A stretch of 15,639 nt of DNA from DASTGO01 sp035719045 (lineage in GTDB: Bacteria > Actinomycetota > Actinomycetes > Actinomycetales > Kineosporiaceae). Under the pieces are notes generated by a model that was given only the letters and a program-made list of their open reading frames with translations, was not told the origin of the DNA and made no database searches. Each line of letters starts with the position of its first letter. Positions within the stretch are counted from its first letter, which is position 1. This document shows positions 6,151 through 11,713 of the stretch, in pieces. The DNA is taken from positions 1-15,639 of the forward strand of contig DASTGO010000210.1 of assembly GCA_035719045.1 (NCBI GenBank). Direction: 5' to 3'. Made by a program: the position numbers and the translations under genes.

Positions 6151-6957
6151 GTGACCGACCGCGCCAGGGGGCGGCATCGCGCCCCTGCCCGGGCTACCAC
6201 GCCCTTGTCCACGCTTGGACTCCAACTCGGCTCCGCGATGAGCGTCACCGGCATCAGCCGGACCGGCGCCGTCATCGCCGTCTCCTCGGGGTTGGTGGCC
6301 TCCATGGGCCTTCCGGCCGGAGCAGTCACCCGGGACACGCCGAACACCGAAACCCTTTCGCGCACCGCCCCCGCCGGGGTGACCGTCGCGGACCCGAGCC
6401 TGCAGGCCGTCCCTTCGTCCTTCGTCAGTGGTGCACCGCTGAGCGCGCCGGAGGGGGCGAGCCCCGCGTTCGACCAGAGTTCCTTCACCGCGGTGCCGAA
6501 GCCTGCGGCACCCGCTCCCGCTCCTGCCCCGGCCTCGCGCTCGACCACCCGGTCGGCCCTGCGGACCAGCACGGCGACCGTTCCCCCGGTCACCGGCGGG
6601 TTCGGCACCGCACGCGGCTCATCCGTCATCGCCGTGGCCGCCCGGTACACAGGGGTCGCCTACCGCTACGGCGGGACCACTCCCGCCGGGTTCGACTGCT
6701 CCGGCTACACGCAGTACGTGTTCGCCCAGCTCGGGGTGAGCCTGCCGCGGACCGCCGGCCAGCAGTACGGCGCGGTCACCCGTATCCCGTCCTCCCAGGC
6801 ACAGGCCGGTGACCTCGTCTTCTTCCTCGGCTCCGGCGGTGTCTACCACGTCGGCATCTACGCCGGTGGCGGGATGCTGTACGACGCCGGAAAACCCGGT
6901 GAGGCCATCACCAAGCGTGCGATCTGGTCGGCCAACATCGCCTTCGGACGGATCTGA
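6151..6957 (+). CDS. Secreted NlpC/P60 peptidoglycan endopeptidase
   Basis: The GTG start lies 6 nt after a GGAGAGG SD that abuts the riboswitch. The 268-residue product has a basic N-terminus and one hydrophobic stretch around residues 38-58 (GAVIAVSSGLVASMGLPAGA), which fits a signal peptide or anchor. A Pro/Ala-rich linker (118-130) follows, then a C-terminal NlpC/P60 domain (about 156-268). The catalytic Cys183 is in FDCSGY and His233 in VYHVGIYAG. The third polar position, often His, is Asp245 in MLYDAGKPGE. The family cleaves stem-peptide bonds in the cell wall. No LysM, SH3 or coiled-coil targeting domain is present. Control by c-di-AMP fits the known link between this messenger and wall or osmotic homeostasis. 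A terminator follows, so it is probably a single-gene unit. Confidence 0.92.
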   Translation: MTDRARGRHRAPARATTPLSTLGLQLGSAMSVTGISRTGAVIAVSSGLVASMGLPAGAVTRDTPNTETLSRTAPAGVTVADPSLQAVPSSFVSGAPLSAPEGASPAFDQSSFTAVPKPAAPAPAPAPASRSTTRSALRTSTATVPPVTGGFGTARGSSVIAVAARYTGVAYRYGGTTPAGFDCSGYTQYVFAQLGVSLPRTAGQQYGAVTRIPSSQAQAGDLVFFLGSGGVYHVGIYAGGGMLYDAGKPGEAITKRAIWSANIAFGRI

Positions 6958-7045
6958 CCACGCACCTCCCGCCGGATCGCGTCCCCGCACCTCCCGTACG
7001 TCGCGCACCGGACCCGCCCCCGCGGTCCGTCGTCGCGCAGAGCCA

Positions 7046-7090
7046 TCGGTCCCGCCACCCCGCCCCCGGGTGACGGGACCGAGGTTATTT
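7046..7090 (+). terminator. Intrinsic terminator after nlpC/P60
   Basis: A long hairpin is formed by 7046-7054/7074-7082 (9 bp), one mismatch, and 7056-7060/7068-7072 (5 bp) around a 7-nt loop. GGTTATTT follows directly at 7083-7090. A smaller hairpin at 7009-7014/7024-7029 precedes it. This is one of the most convincing intrinsic terminators in the window and closes the nlpC transcript about 90 nt past its stop. Confidence 0.65.
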
Positions 7091-7253
7091 GCGGCCCGAC
7101 CGGCGGGGGCACCCGGTGGCCATCTGATCGACACCGCCTGGTATCCGAGACCAAAGGGCGTGCTTATTGCGGCGTGGTTGCCTACCCTCAACAGCAGACG
7201 GTTCCGTCGGAGTTCGTTCCGGAGGCTGATCGTGAACGATGCGGTACGCAGCG

Positions 7254-7339
7254 CGGCCGCCGCACATGCCTGTGCGGGGCGGCCGAGTTGTGCCGCGTTC
7301 ACCGGAGAAGGCGTCGCCCTGACAAGGGGCGGCGCCTTC
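7254..7339 (+). other. Two strong hairpins upstream of the HNH gene
   Basis: Hairpin 1 is 7254-7261/7278-7285 plus 7262-7266/7271-7275 (13 bp with a 2-nt bulge, loop TGCC). Hairpin 2 is 7307-7319/7327-7339 (13 bp with one G-U, 7-nt loop). They lie about 95-180 nt before the HNH start, in the 475-bp gene-less region 6958-7432. Neither is followed by a T-run. An SD-like GGAGG at 7221 with a GTG at 7232 opens a 61-codon frame across both hairpins, but its composition is unconvincing. The region may be a structured 5' leader of the HNH gene or the end of an unrecognised short transcript. Confidence 0.4.
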
Positions 7340-7432
7340 GGTCGTCCAGGGGCTCCTTCGCCCGGCACCGTCGGCGCACCACGCCGCGACGCCACCAGCC
7401 AGGTGGGCGTCCCGTAGAGAAGGGGGTGAGGG

Positions 7433-7927
7433 ATGCGCACCCTGGTGCTCAACGCCGGGTACGAACCGCTCGCCGTGGTCTCGTTCCGTCGGGCCCTCGT
7501 GCTCGTGCTGGCCGGCAAGGCGACCGTGGTCGCCGACGGCGCCTCACCCGTGGTCGGCGGCTCGGTGACGCTGCCCCGCCCCTCGGTGATCCTGCTCGCC
7601 CGCTACGTCCGGCTGCCGCACGGCCGGGCCGTGCCGGTCAGCAGGCGTGGGGTGCTGCGCCGGGACGGGCACCGCTGCACCTACTGCGGCGGGCACGCGA
7701 CCACCGTGGACCACATCCTTCCCCGCAGCCGGGGCGGCGGTGACGACTGGGAGAACCTGGTCGCCTGCTGCGTCCGGTGCAACAACGCCAAGGCGGACCG
7801 CACCCCCGAGGAGAAGGGCTGGATCCTGCGGATCCGGCCCTACGTCCCGCGCGGACCGTCCTGGGTGGTGCGCGGGGCAGAGGTCCGGGACCCGAGCTGG
7901 GACCTGTACCTCACCGACGCGGCCTGA
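7433..7927 (+). CDS. HNH endonuclease family protein
   Basis: The ATG start follows a purine-rich AGGGGGTGAGGG. The 164-residue product opens with MRTLVLNAGYEPL, typical of a widespread actinobacterial HNH family of this size. The HNH core spans about residues 78-120: a zinc-binding pair Cys82/Cys85 (CTYC), the DHILPRSRGG motif with His94 (93-102), WENLV with Asn108, and a second Cys pair in CCVRCNNAK (112-120). All expected motif residues are present, so nuclease competence is likely. The biological target is unknown. Members are chromosomal and conserved in actinobacteria rather than tied to phage packaging or restriction, and no such genes are nearby. It appears monocistronic. Confidence 0.88.
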   Translation: MRTLVLNAGYEPLAVVSFRRALVLVLAGKATVVADGASPVVGGSVTLPRPSVILLARYVRLPHGRAVPVSRRGVLRRDGHRCTYCGGHATTVDHILPRSRGGGDDWENLVACCVRCNNAKADRTPEEKGWILRIRPYVPRGPSWVVRGAEVRDPSWDLYLTDAA

Positions 7928-8093
7928 GGACCGGCTCCGGCTGCCCGCCCTGTCCGCCACCTGTGCGCGGGTCCCTGGCGGGGGCGGAGGTCGTGGACCT
8001 GTGGTGCGGAGCCGGACCTCGGCCGGTTCCGCACGGTGGCCCCGCACACCGTCCTGGTGGGGTCCGGCTGTGGGCTGCGGCCGGCCCCTGCGG

Positions 8094-8120
8094 AGCCTCC
8101 GGCACCTGGCGCCGGAGGCT
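8094..8120 (+). terminator. Hairpin terminator candidate between HNH and usp genes
   Basis: A perfect 10-bp stem AGCCTCCGGC (8094-8103) pairs with GCCGGAGGCT (8111-8120) around a 7-nt loop. An overlapping hairpin, CTGACCA-CGC-TGGTCAG (8119-8135), follows. There is no T-run. The hairpin lies about 170 nt past the HNH stop, in the 328-bp gene-less stretch 7928-8255, which otherwise holds only the DosR-like box. Confidence 0.45.
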
Positions 8121-8164
8121 GACCACGCTGGTCAGCAGCGTGATCGGCGTACCCGGTGATCGAG

Positions 8165-8178
8165 GCGCCTTTGGTCCT
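8165..8178 (-). promoter_or_regulatory. Possible DosR/DevR-like box upstream of usp
   Basis: Read on the minus strand, AGGACCAAAGGCGC matches the DosR-type pattern GGGACYWWWGKCCC at 12 of 14 positions. It lies about 78 bp before the usp start, within the usual range for activation. In mycobacteria many usp genes are DosR targets under hypoxia or nitric oxide. One degenerate site in GC-rich DNA can arise by chance. Confidence 0.3.
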
Positions 8179-8255
8179 GTCCGGCTGCCCCGGGGGTGGA
8201 GCACGGTGGTGGTCGAGGCCGGCGACGAGGCCGGCCGGCGGGTGAGGAGGCTCCG

Positions 8256-8732
8256 ATGGTGGACAAGTCGCTCATTGTCGTCGGCGTCGACGAGACCGCC
8301 GCCAGTCGCCGGGCCCTGGCCTGGGCCGCCAGCGAGGCTGTCCGCCGCAACGCCACGCTTCAGGTCATCACCGCCTGGACCTGGGACGCCGTCGAGGGCG
8401 CTCCGCTGGCCGCCGTCGACCCACAGGCGATGATGGAGGTCGCCGGGCAGACCCAGTCCGAGGCGCTGGAGGAGGTACTCGCGGGCTTCGACCCGAAACC
8501 GGCCGTCATCCGCGAGATCGTCCAGTCCACCGCGTCGGAGGCGCTCGTCGAGGCGTCCCGGAGGGCGGACCTCGTCGTTGTTGGTACGCATGGCCGTGGC
8601 CCGGTCCGGACCTTCCTGCTCGGCTCGGTGAGCCAGTCGGTGATCCGCCATGCGCAGTGCCCGGTCGTCGTGATGCCGCCGGTGCACGAGAGCCACCACG
8701 AACACACGGAGGTTGCATCTGCAACTTCATAG
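8256..8732 (+). CDS. Universal stress protein (UspA family)
   Basis: The ATG at 8256 has a GAGGAGG SD 5 nt upstream; an earlier in-frame ATG at 8196 would add an Arg/Gly-rich stretch without family similarity. The 158-residue product is one Usp domain. It begins SLIVVGVDETAASRRALAWA (5-24) and carries the ATP-binding pattern G-2x-G-9x-G-S as GTHGRG (110-115) and LLGSVSQ (121-127). It ends CPVVVMPP (135-142). The intact nucleotide-binding motif places it with ATP-binding Usps, usually dimeric cytoplasmic proteins tied to hypoxia, starvation or persistence. The tail HESHHEH (144-150) is histidine-rich and might bind metal; this is speculation. It is probably transcribed alone, possibly under a DosR-like regulator. 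Confidence 0.93.
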   Translation: MVDKSLIVVGVDETAASRRALAWAASEAVRRNATLQVITAWTWDAVEGAPLAAVDPQAMMEVAGQTQSEALEEVLAGFDPKPAVIREIVQSTASEALVEASRRADLVVVGTHGRGPVRTFLLGSVSQSVIRHAQCPVVVMPPVHESHHEHTEVASATS

Positions 8733-8788
8733 CGTTCCGTGGTCACCACTGAATGCGACCTGAAGATCTCCGGCAGCTATGTAACTGA

Positions 8789-8802
8789 AAGTATTGATAC
8801 TT
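8789..8802. promoter_or_regulatory. AT-rich palindrome AAGTATTGATACTT
   Basis: A 6+2+6 inverted repeat lies in the most AT-rich patch of the window (about 8761-8820), just after usp. The composition suggests a promoter or operator. On the minus strand TTGCCA and TTACAT sit 17 nt apart with the palindrome in the spacer. No gene starts near it on either strand, so its target is unclear. In the gene-less region 8733-9458 it is one of four items listed separately here. Confidence 0.4.
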
Positions 8803-8836
8803 GGCAATTGTGCAACGATGTGGCACGCTCGCTGTC

Positions 8837-8872
8837 GCACCGGCGTCGTAGGCGCCGGTGCACCAGCTTTTT
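8837..8872 (+). terminator. Intrinsic terminator with T-run
   Basis: The stem GCACCGGCGTC/GGCGCCGGTGC (8837-8847/8851-8861) has 11 bp with one G-U and a 3-nt loop. TTTTT follows at 8868-8872. It probably ends the usp transcript, 105 nt past the stop. It could also end a short RNA starting in the AT-rich patch around 8760-8815. Confidence 0.7.
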
Positions 8873-8981
8873 GGGGGACTTCCTTTCCTGTCGGCCCTCC
8901 GGCAGGTCAGTGGGAGTTCGGGGCGGGACGGCGGCCGCCCATATCAACGCCCCACCCGGTTGCTGGTCGCGCAGCGGTGAT

Positions 8982-8999
8982 GGACCGACCGGTCGGTCC
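8982..8999. promoter_or_regulatory. Perfect 18-bp TetR-type operator palindrome
   Basis: GGACCGACCGGTCGGTCC is identical to its reverse complement. GACCGACCGGTCGGTC-type palindromes are typical binding sites of TetR-family repressors in actinobacteria. No TetR gene lies in the window. An SD-like GGGGGAG and ATG at 9025 follow on the plus strand, but that frame lacks third-position G/C bias. The site may be left over from a lost regulated gene or serve a distant regulator. Confidence 0.5.
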
Positions 9000-9003
9000 G
9001 CGG

Positions 9004-9210
9004 TCAGGTAGCGGGGGAGAAGACATGCGTTGCGCCGTGCAGGAAGAAGCCGGTCATCGTCCCCGGCGCCATCATCGTCACCAGCGAGACGACCTTGGTC
9101 AGGTGAGCCAACCGGCGCGGCACGGGGCCGGCCCCGACCGGCGGGCAGTCGTCGATCAGCGCCACCCTCAGGTACAACGGGGTGTTCCACGAAGTGGTCC
9201 ACCGGATGAT
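9004..9210 (-). pseudogene. Coding remnant, possibly of a CtaG-like membrane protein
   Basis: The minus frame ending in TGA at 9006-9004 has near-complete third-position G/C over about 68 codons, unlike the other frames here. It reads as plausible protein: IIIRWTTSWNTPLYLRVALI, then GPVPRRLAHLTKVV and MMAPGTMTGFFLHGATHVF, ending FSPAT. The Pro-x-Arg-Arg-Leu segment and the M-x-P-x-T-x-x-G-x-x-L spacing resemble the fourth to fifth membrane region of CtaG-type cytochrome c oxidase assembly proteins (Caa3_CtaG family). This is recalled by eye and is weak. No proper start, SD or N-terminal domain was found; upstream the frame turns Pro/Ser-rich. It is best explained as a decayed fragment. A short intact protein starting at a GTG is possible. 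Confidence 0.3.
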
Positions 9211-9458
9211 GATGCGTGGGCGGAGCGTGGGATCCGGGGCTGGGGGCCGCGGCAGGCTGAACGAGGGGTTGCTCGCGCCCGGGCCCGGTTGGACCCCGCC
9301 GGGGATTCTGTGCCAGAGTGGTGAACATGGTGAGCAAGCAGCTGAGCGCGCGGACGGTGTGTCACCGGGCCGCGGGCCTGCGCTGCTGTCGTCCCGCGGC
9401 CTGACCCAGGTCCGCCCGCGCCCGGCGCGGGACCGCCGCCGTCGAAGGACGCTCTCCC

Positions 9459-10253
9459 ATGACCCCCAGCTCCACCGTTGTCGTGCTGCACGCCCACCCC
9501 GACGACGAAGCCATCTTTACCGGCGCCACCATCCGCACCCTGGCCGATGCCGGGAACCGGGTGGTCCTGGTCACCGCGACCGGCGGTGAGGAGGGCGTTC
9601 CCCGGATCCCGCTGCGGCCGGGGGAGACCCTCCGCGAACGCCGGATCGCCGAACTCGAGCGGGCGGCCGAACTGCTCGGCGTCGCCCGGCTGGTCCTGCT
9701 GGGCCACCGCGACTCCGGGGCGCATGCCGGCCCCTTCCGGACGGGCAGCCTCGCAGCCGCTCCCGCCACTCTCGTGGCCCGGCAGGTGGAAGGGATCGTC
9801 GCGCAGGAGCAGGCCGGCGCCCTGGTGCACTACGACACCCGGGGCATCTACGGGCATGTCGACCACGTCCAGGTGCACCGCGCCGGTGCCCGGGTCGTCC
9901 GGCGGCTCGGGATCACCGGCTACGAGGCCACCGTGGATGCCGGACAGCTGCGCCGGGGCCCTCGGCATGTGCTGCAGCAGGCAGCGGGTGATGCCCTGGA
10001 CGCCGGGGTGGATCCGGCGCGGATCGCCCTGACCGTGCAGGCGGACACCCCCGCCCTGCTCGCCAAGATGGCCGCGATGGCCGCCCATGGCAGCCAGATC
10101 GGTCCGGAGTACCTCGACCCGAACGGCTTCGCCGAGGGGTATCGCCGGGAGTGGTTCGTCCGGCGTGGTCCCGCGGTGATCGAACCCGTGCTGACCGCCG
10201 CCCTGGGGTCCCCCCGGTGGCCGGCCCTGGCCCTGGCCGGGAGTCCGGCGTGA
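9459..10253 (+). CDS. PIG-L / LmbE-family zinc deacetylase
   Basis: The ATG lies 9 nt after GAAGGA. The 264-residue product begins VVVLHAHPDDEAIFTGATI (7-25), containing the family AHPDDE motif; His13 and Asp16 are predicted zinc ligands and Asp15 the catalytic base. The third ligand region is YGHVDHVQVHRAG (131-143), with His133 and His136. TATGGEEG (39-46) and LGHRDSG (81-87) are further family signatures. PIG-L enzymes remove N-acetyl groups from sugars; actinobacterial members include MshB and Mca of mycothiol metabolism. The protein is a little shorter than MshB and no mycothiol gene is adjacent, so the substrate is open. Its stop overlaps the next start (GTGA), indicating translational coupling to a DNA-binding protein. 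Confidence 0.9.
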   Translation: MTPSSTVVVLHAHPDDEAIFTGATIRTLADAGNRVVLVTATGGEEGVPRIPLRPGETLRERRIAELERAAELLGVARLVLLGHRDSGAHAGPFRTGSLAAAPATLVARQVEGIVAQEQAGALVHYDTRGIYGHVDHVQVHRAGARVVRRLGITGYEATVDAGQLRRGPRHVLQQAAGDALDAGVDPARIALTVQADTPALLAKMAAMAAHGSQIGPEYLDPNGFAEGYRREWFVRRGPAVIEPVLTAALGSPRWPALALAGSPA

Positions 10254-10891
10254 ACCCCGCGACGGCCCGCCCGATGAGTGCGACGGCCCGCCCGGTGAGC
10301 GCGACCCCGGTGAGCGCGACCCCGGTGAGCGCGACGATCCTGGGAGCTCAGGCGGGAGTCGGGGCCACCCCGGCGCAGGCCGAACGGCTGGTGATGCTCC
10401 CGCCGGGCGCGGTCCCGGAGGGGGCCAGGGTGGTGGCCGTGGTCGCCCTGCTCGGCCCGCAGGAGCGGGACCCCGGGACTTGCCGGACGGCACCGGGCCG
10501 CTGGACCGGGCGTCCGGGTGCCGACCGCCCCACCGCTGTCGCGATGCCTGTGCCGATCCCGCTGCCGGCCCCGCAGCAGATCGCCGACGGCCTGCTGATC
10601 GACCTCGGCGCCCGGCAGGTGTTCTCCCACGGCAACCCGCTCGACCTGACCCGCCGTGAGTTCGACCTGCTGGCCCATCTGTCGTCCCGTCCCGGCCGCG
10701 TGCTCACCCGGGCCCAGTTGCTGGCCGCCGCATGGGGGGTGGAGGATGTCCGGTATGTCGGGCTCCGGACGGTCGACGTCCACGTCGCGCGACTGCGCCG
10801 GAAGTTGGGGGCGGGCCGTCCGACGGTGCTCGACACTGTTCGTGGAGTCGGGTACCGGTGGGTTTCGGAACCGAAGGTTACCCACCGGTAG
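10250..10891 (+). CDS. Stand-alone OmpR/PhoB-type winged-helix regulator
   Basis: The GTG start overlaps the PIG-L stop by 4 nt with GGGA 7 nt upstream; an in-frame ATG at 10274 is an alternative. Of 213 residues, about 110-208 form a trans_reg_C winged helix: LIDLGARQVFSHGNPLDLT, REFDLLAHLSSRPGRVLTRA (136-155), TVDVHVARLRRKLG (174-187) and TVRGVGYRW (196-204). The N-terminal half is not a receiver domain and has no phospho-acceptor aspartate pocket. It starts with a repeat-derived VSATP tract, then RLVMLPPGAVPEGARVVAVV (46-65), a small hydrophobic block of unknown function. The output is probably not governed by a histidine kinase in the usual way. A large hairpin covers its stop codon. Confidence 0.88.
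   Translation: MNPATARPMSATARPVSATPVSATPVSATILGAQAGVGATPAQAERLVMLPPGAVPEGARVVAVVALLGPQERDPGTCRTAPGRWTGRPGADRPTAVAMPVPIPLPAPQQIADGLLIDLGARQVFSHGNPLDLTRREFDLLAHLSSRPGRVLTRAQLLAAAWGVEDVRYVGLRTVDVHVARLRRKLGAGRPTVLDTVRGVGYRWVSEPKVTHR
10295..10339. repeat. 15-bp tandem repeat in the regulator N-terminus
   Basis: GTGAGCGCGACCCCG occurs at 10295-10309 and 10310-10324, and a third copy altered in its last bases at 10325-10339. A diverged relative begins at 10274. The units encode VSATP-VSATP-VSATI in frame. They also contain in-frame GTG codons, so the true start of the regulator could lie within the repeat. Confidence 0.85.
10853..10890 (+). terminator. Strong nested hairpin across the regulator stop codon
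   Basis: TACCGGTGGGT (10853-10863) pairs with ACCCACCGGTA (10880-10890), a perfect 11-bp stem. TTCGG-AA-CCGAA (10864-10875) nests inside. The TAG stop (10889-10891) lies in the 3' arm, followed by GCCCTTTCG. It probably terminates or attenuates the PIG-L/regulator transcript. As DNA it is also a large dyad that could bind a dimeric regulator. A second hairpin, 10927-10934/10938-10945 (8 bp, loop AAG), lies before the SRPBCC gene. Confidence 0.5.
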
Positions 10892-10968
10892 CCCTTTCGC
10901 GGAAACTCCGTAGACTCGCCCCACCAGCCCGGACAAGGTCCGGGCGTGACGGCCTGGAGGGGTTCAGC

Positions 10969-11400
10969 GTGAGCGTCACGACGTCCATCGACCTGAAGGC
11001 GGACGCACCAGCGGTGTGGGCCGTCCTGTCGGATCTGGGCAACCTGGGCGCCTGGGTGTCCAATCACGCCGGGTACGTCGGTGCGGCCCCGGAGTCGGTG
11101 GCTCCCGGCACCGAGTACACCGAGCGGATCCGCGTCATGGGCATGCCGAGCGACGTCACCTGGACGGTCAGCGACCTGGACGAGGGCCGTCGGATCGCCC
11201 AGGAGGGTCGCGGGCCGATGGGGATCGGCATCGACGCCGAGTACATCGTCGAGCCCACCGAGGACGGCTCGCGGCTCACCGTCTCGCAGTCGTTCTCCGG
11301 CGCGGCGCTGTTTGCCGTCAAGAGTCAGCTGGAGCGGGAGGTCAAGGCTGCCCAGGAGGCCTCGCTGGGCAAGCTGCGCGAGCTGGTCGAGACCGCCTGA
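10969..11400 (+). CDS. SRPBCC (polyketide cyclase/START-like) protein, Rv0910-like
   Basis: The GTG start has a GGAGGGG SD centred about 9 nt upstream; the frame is open further upstream but without similarity. The 143-residue product is one helix-grip domain: SIDLKADAPAVWAVLSDLGN (6-25), GTEYTERIRVMGMPSDVTWTV in the middle, and a long C-terminal helix VKSQLEREVKAAQEASLGKL. The order and the GMP-x-x-x-x-W motif resemble M. tuberculosis Rv0910, described as the toxin of the Rv0909-Rv0910 pair. No antitoxin-like small gene adjoins it, so a toxin role is not supported. SRPBCC domains bind lipids or other hydrophobic ligands; the ligand is unknown. A possible -10 (TAGACT, 10911-10916) suggests its own promoter after the regulator hairpin. 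Confidence 0.85.
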   Translation: MSVTTSIDLKADAPAVWAVLSDLGNLGAWVSNHAGYVGAAPESVAPGTEYTERIRVMGMPSDVTWTVSDLDEGRRIAQEGRGPMGIGIDAEYIVEPTEDGSRLTVSQSFSGAALFAVKSQLEREVKAAQEASLGKLRELVETA

Positions 11401-11419
11401 CGGCGGTGTTCCGTCGGCC

Positions 11420-11463
11420 GGGCGGGGCGGTGCGCGCGCCGTCCCCGCCCGGTCCGCTTGTTT
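11420..11463 (+). terminator. Hairpin terminator after the SRPBCC gene
   Basis: GGGCGGGG (11420-11427) pairs with CCCCGCCC (11443-11450), and inner CGG/CCG pairs extend the stem with one bulged T. The T-rich CTTGTTT follows within 13 nt. It separates the SRPBCC gene from the GGDEF operon. The rest of the 313-bp gap (11401-11713) is Pro/Ala-codon-like filler with repeats. Confidence 0.5.
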
Positions 11464-11525
11464 CTGCGCCCGCCGAGTCCGCCCGCCATCGCATAGCCCT
11501 GGTCCGCCTGCTTCCGCCCCCACCT

Positions 11526-11621
11526 GCACCGGCGCCAGGGCTCTGCGCCCGCCCGCCGGGTCCGGCCGGGTTCGCCCGCACCGGCCTCGCCCCTTCCGCG
11601 CCGGCACCAGGGCTCTGCGCC
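11526..11621. repeat. 24-bp direct repeat pair with inverted partial copy
   Basis: Positions 11526-11549 and 11598-11621 share 22 of 24 bases, including the identical CCAGGGCTCTGCGCC. The inverse of its core, AGCCCTGGT, lies at 11495-11503. The repeats occupy the gene-less interval before the GGDEF gene. They look like local duplication rather than a mobile element; no target duplication or transposase is present. Confidence 0.6.
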
Positions 11622-11713
11622 GGGCTGACCGGCCCGCCGCCACCGTCACGGTCGCCCGTCATCCCTACAGGCCGCCCCGGAGCATCCCGATAACTGCAGT
11701 TCCAGGGGGTGAC

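Noticed and set aside
7232..7417. 61-codon plus ORF with GGAGG upstream, before the HNH gene
   Set aside because: The ORF runs through two strong hairpins, has unconvincing composition and resembles no known protein; kept only as a note in the hairpin entry.
8794..9324. Plus-strand ORF with SD-like GGGGGAG before an internal ATG at 9025
   Set aside because: Third-position G/C is only about half, while the complementary minus frame has nearly complete bias.
9168..10493. Minus-strand open frame of 441 codons opposite the PIG-L and winged-helix genes
   Set aside because: Gly/Pro/His-rich translation without domains, antisense to two clearly recognisable proteins.
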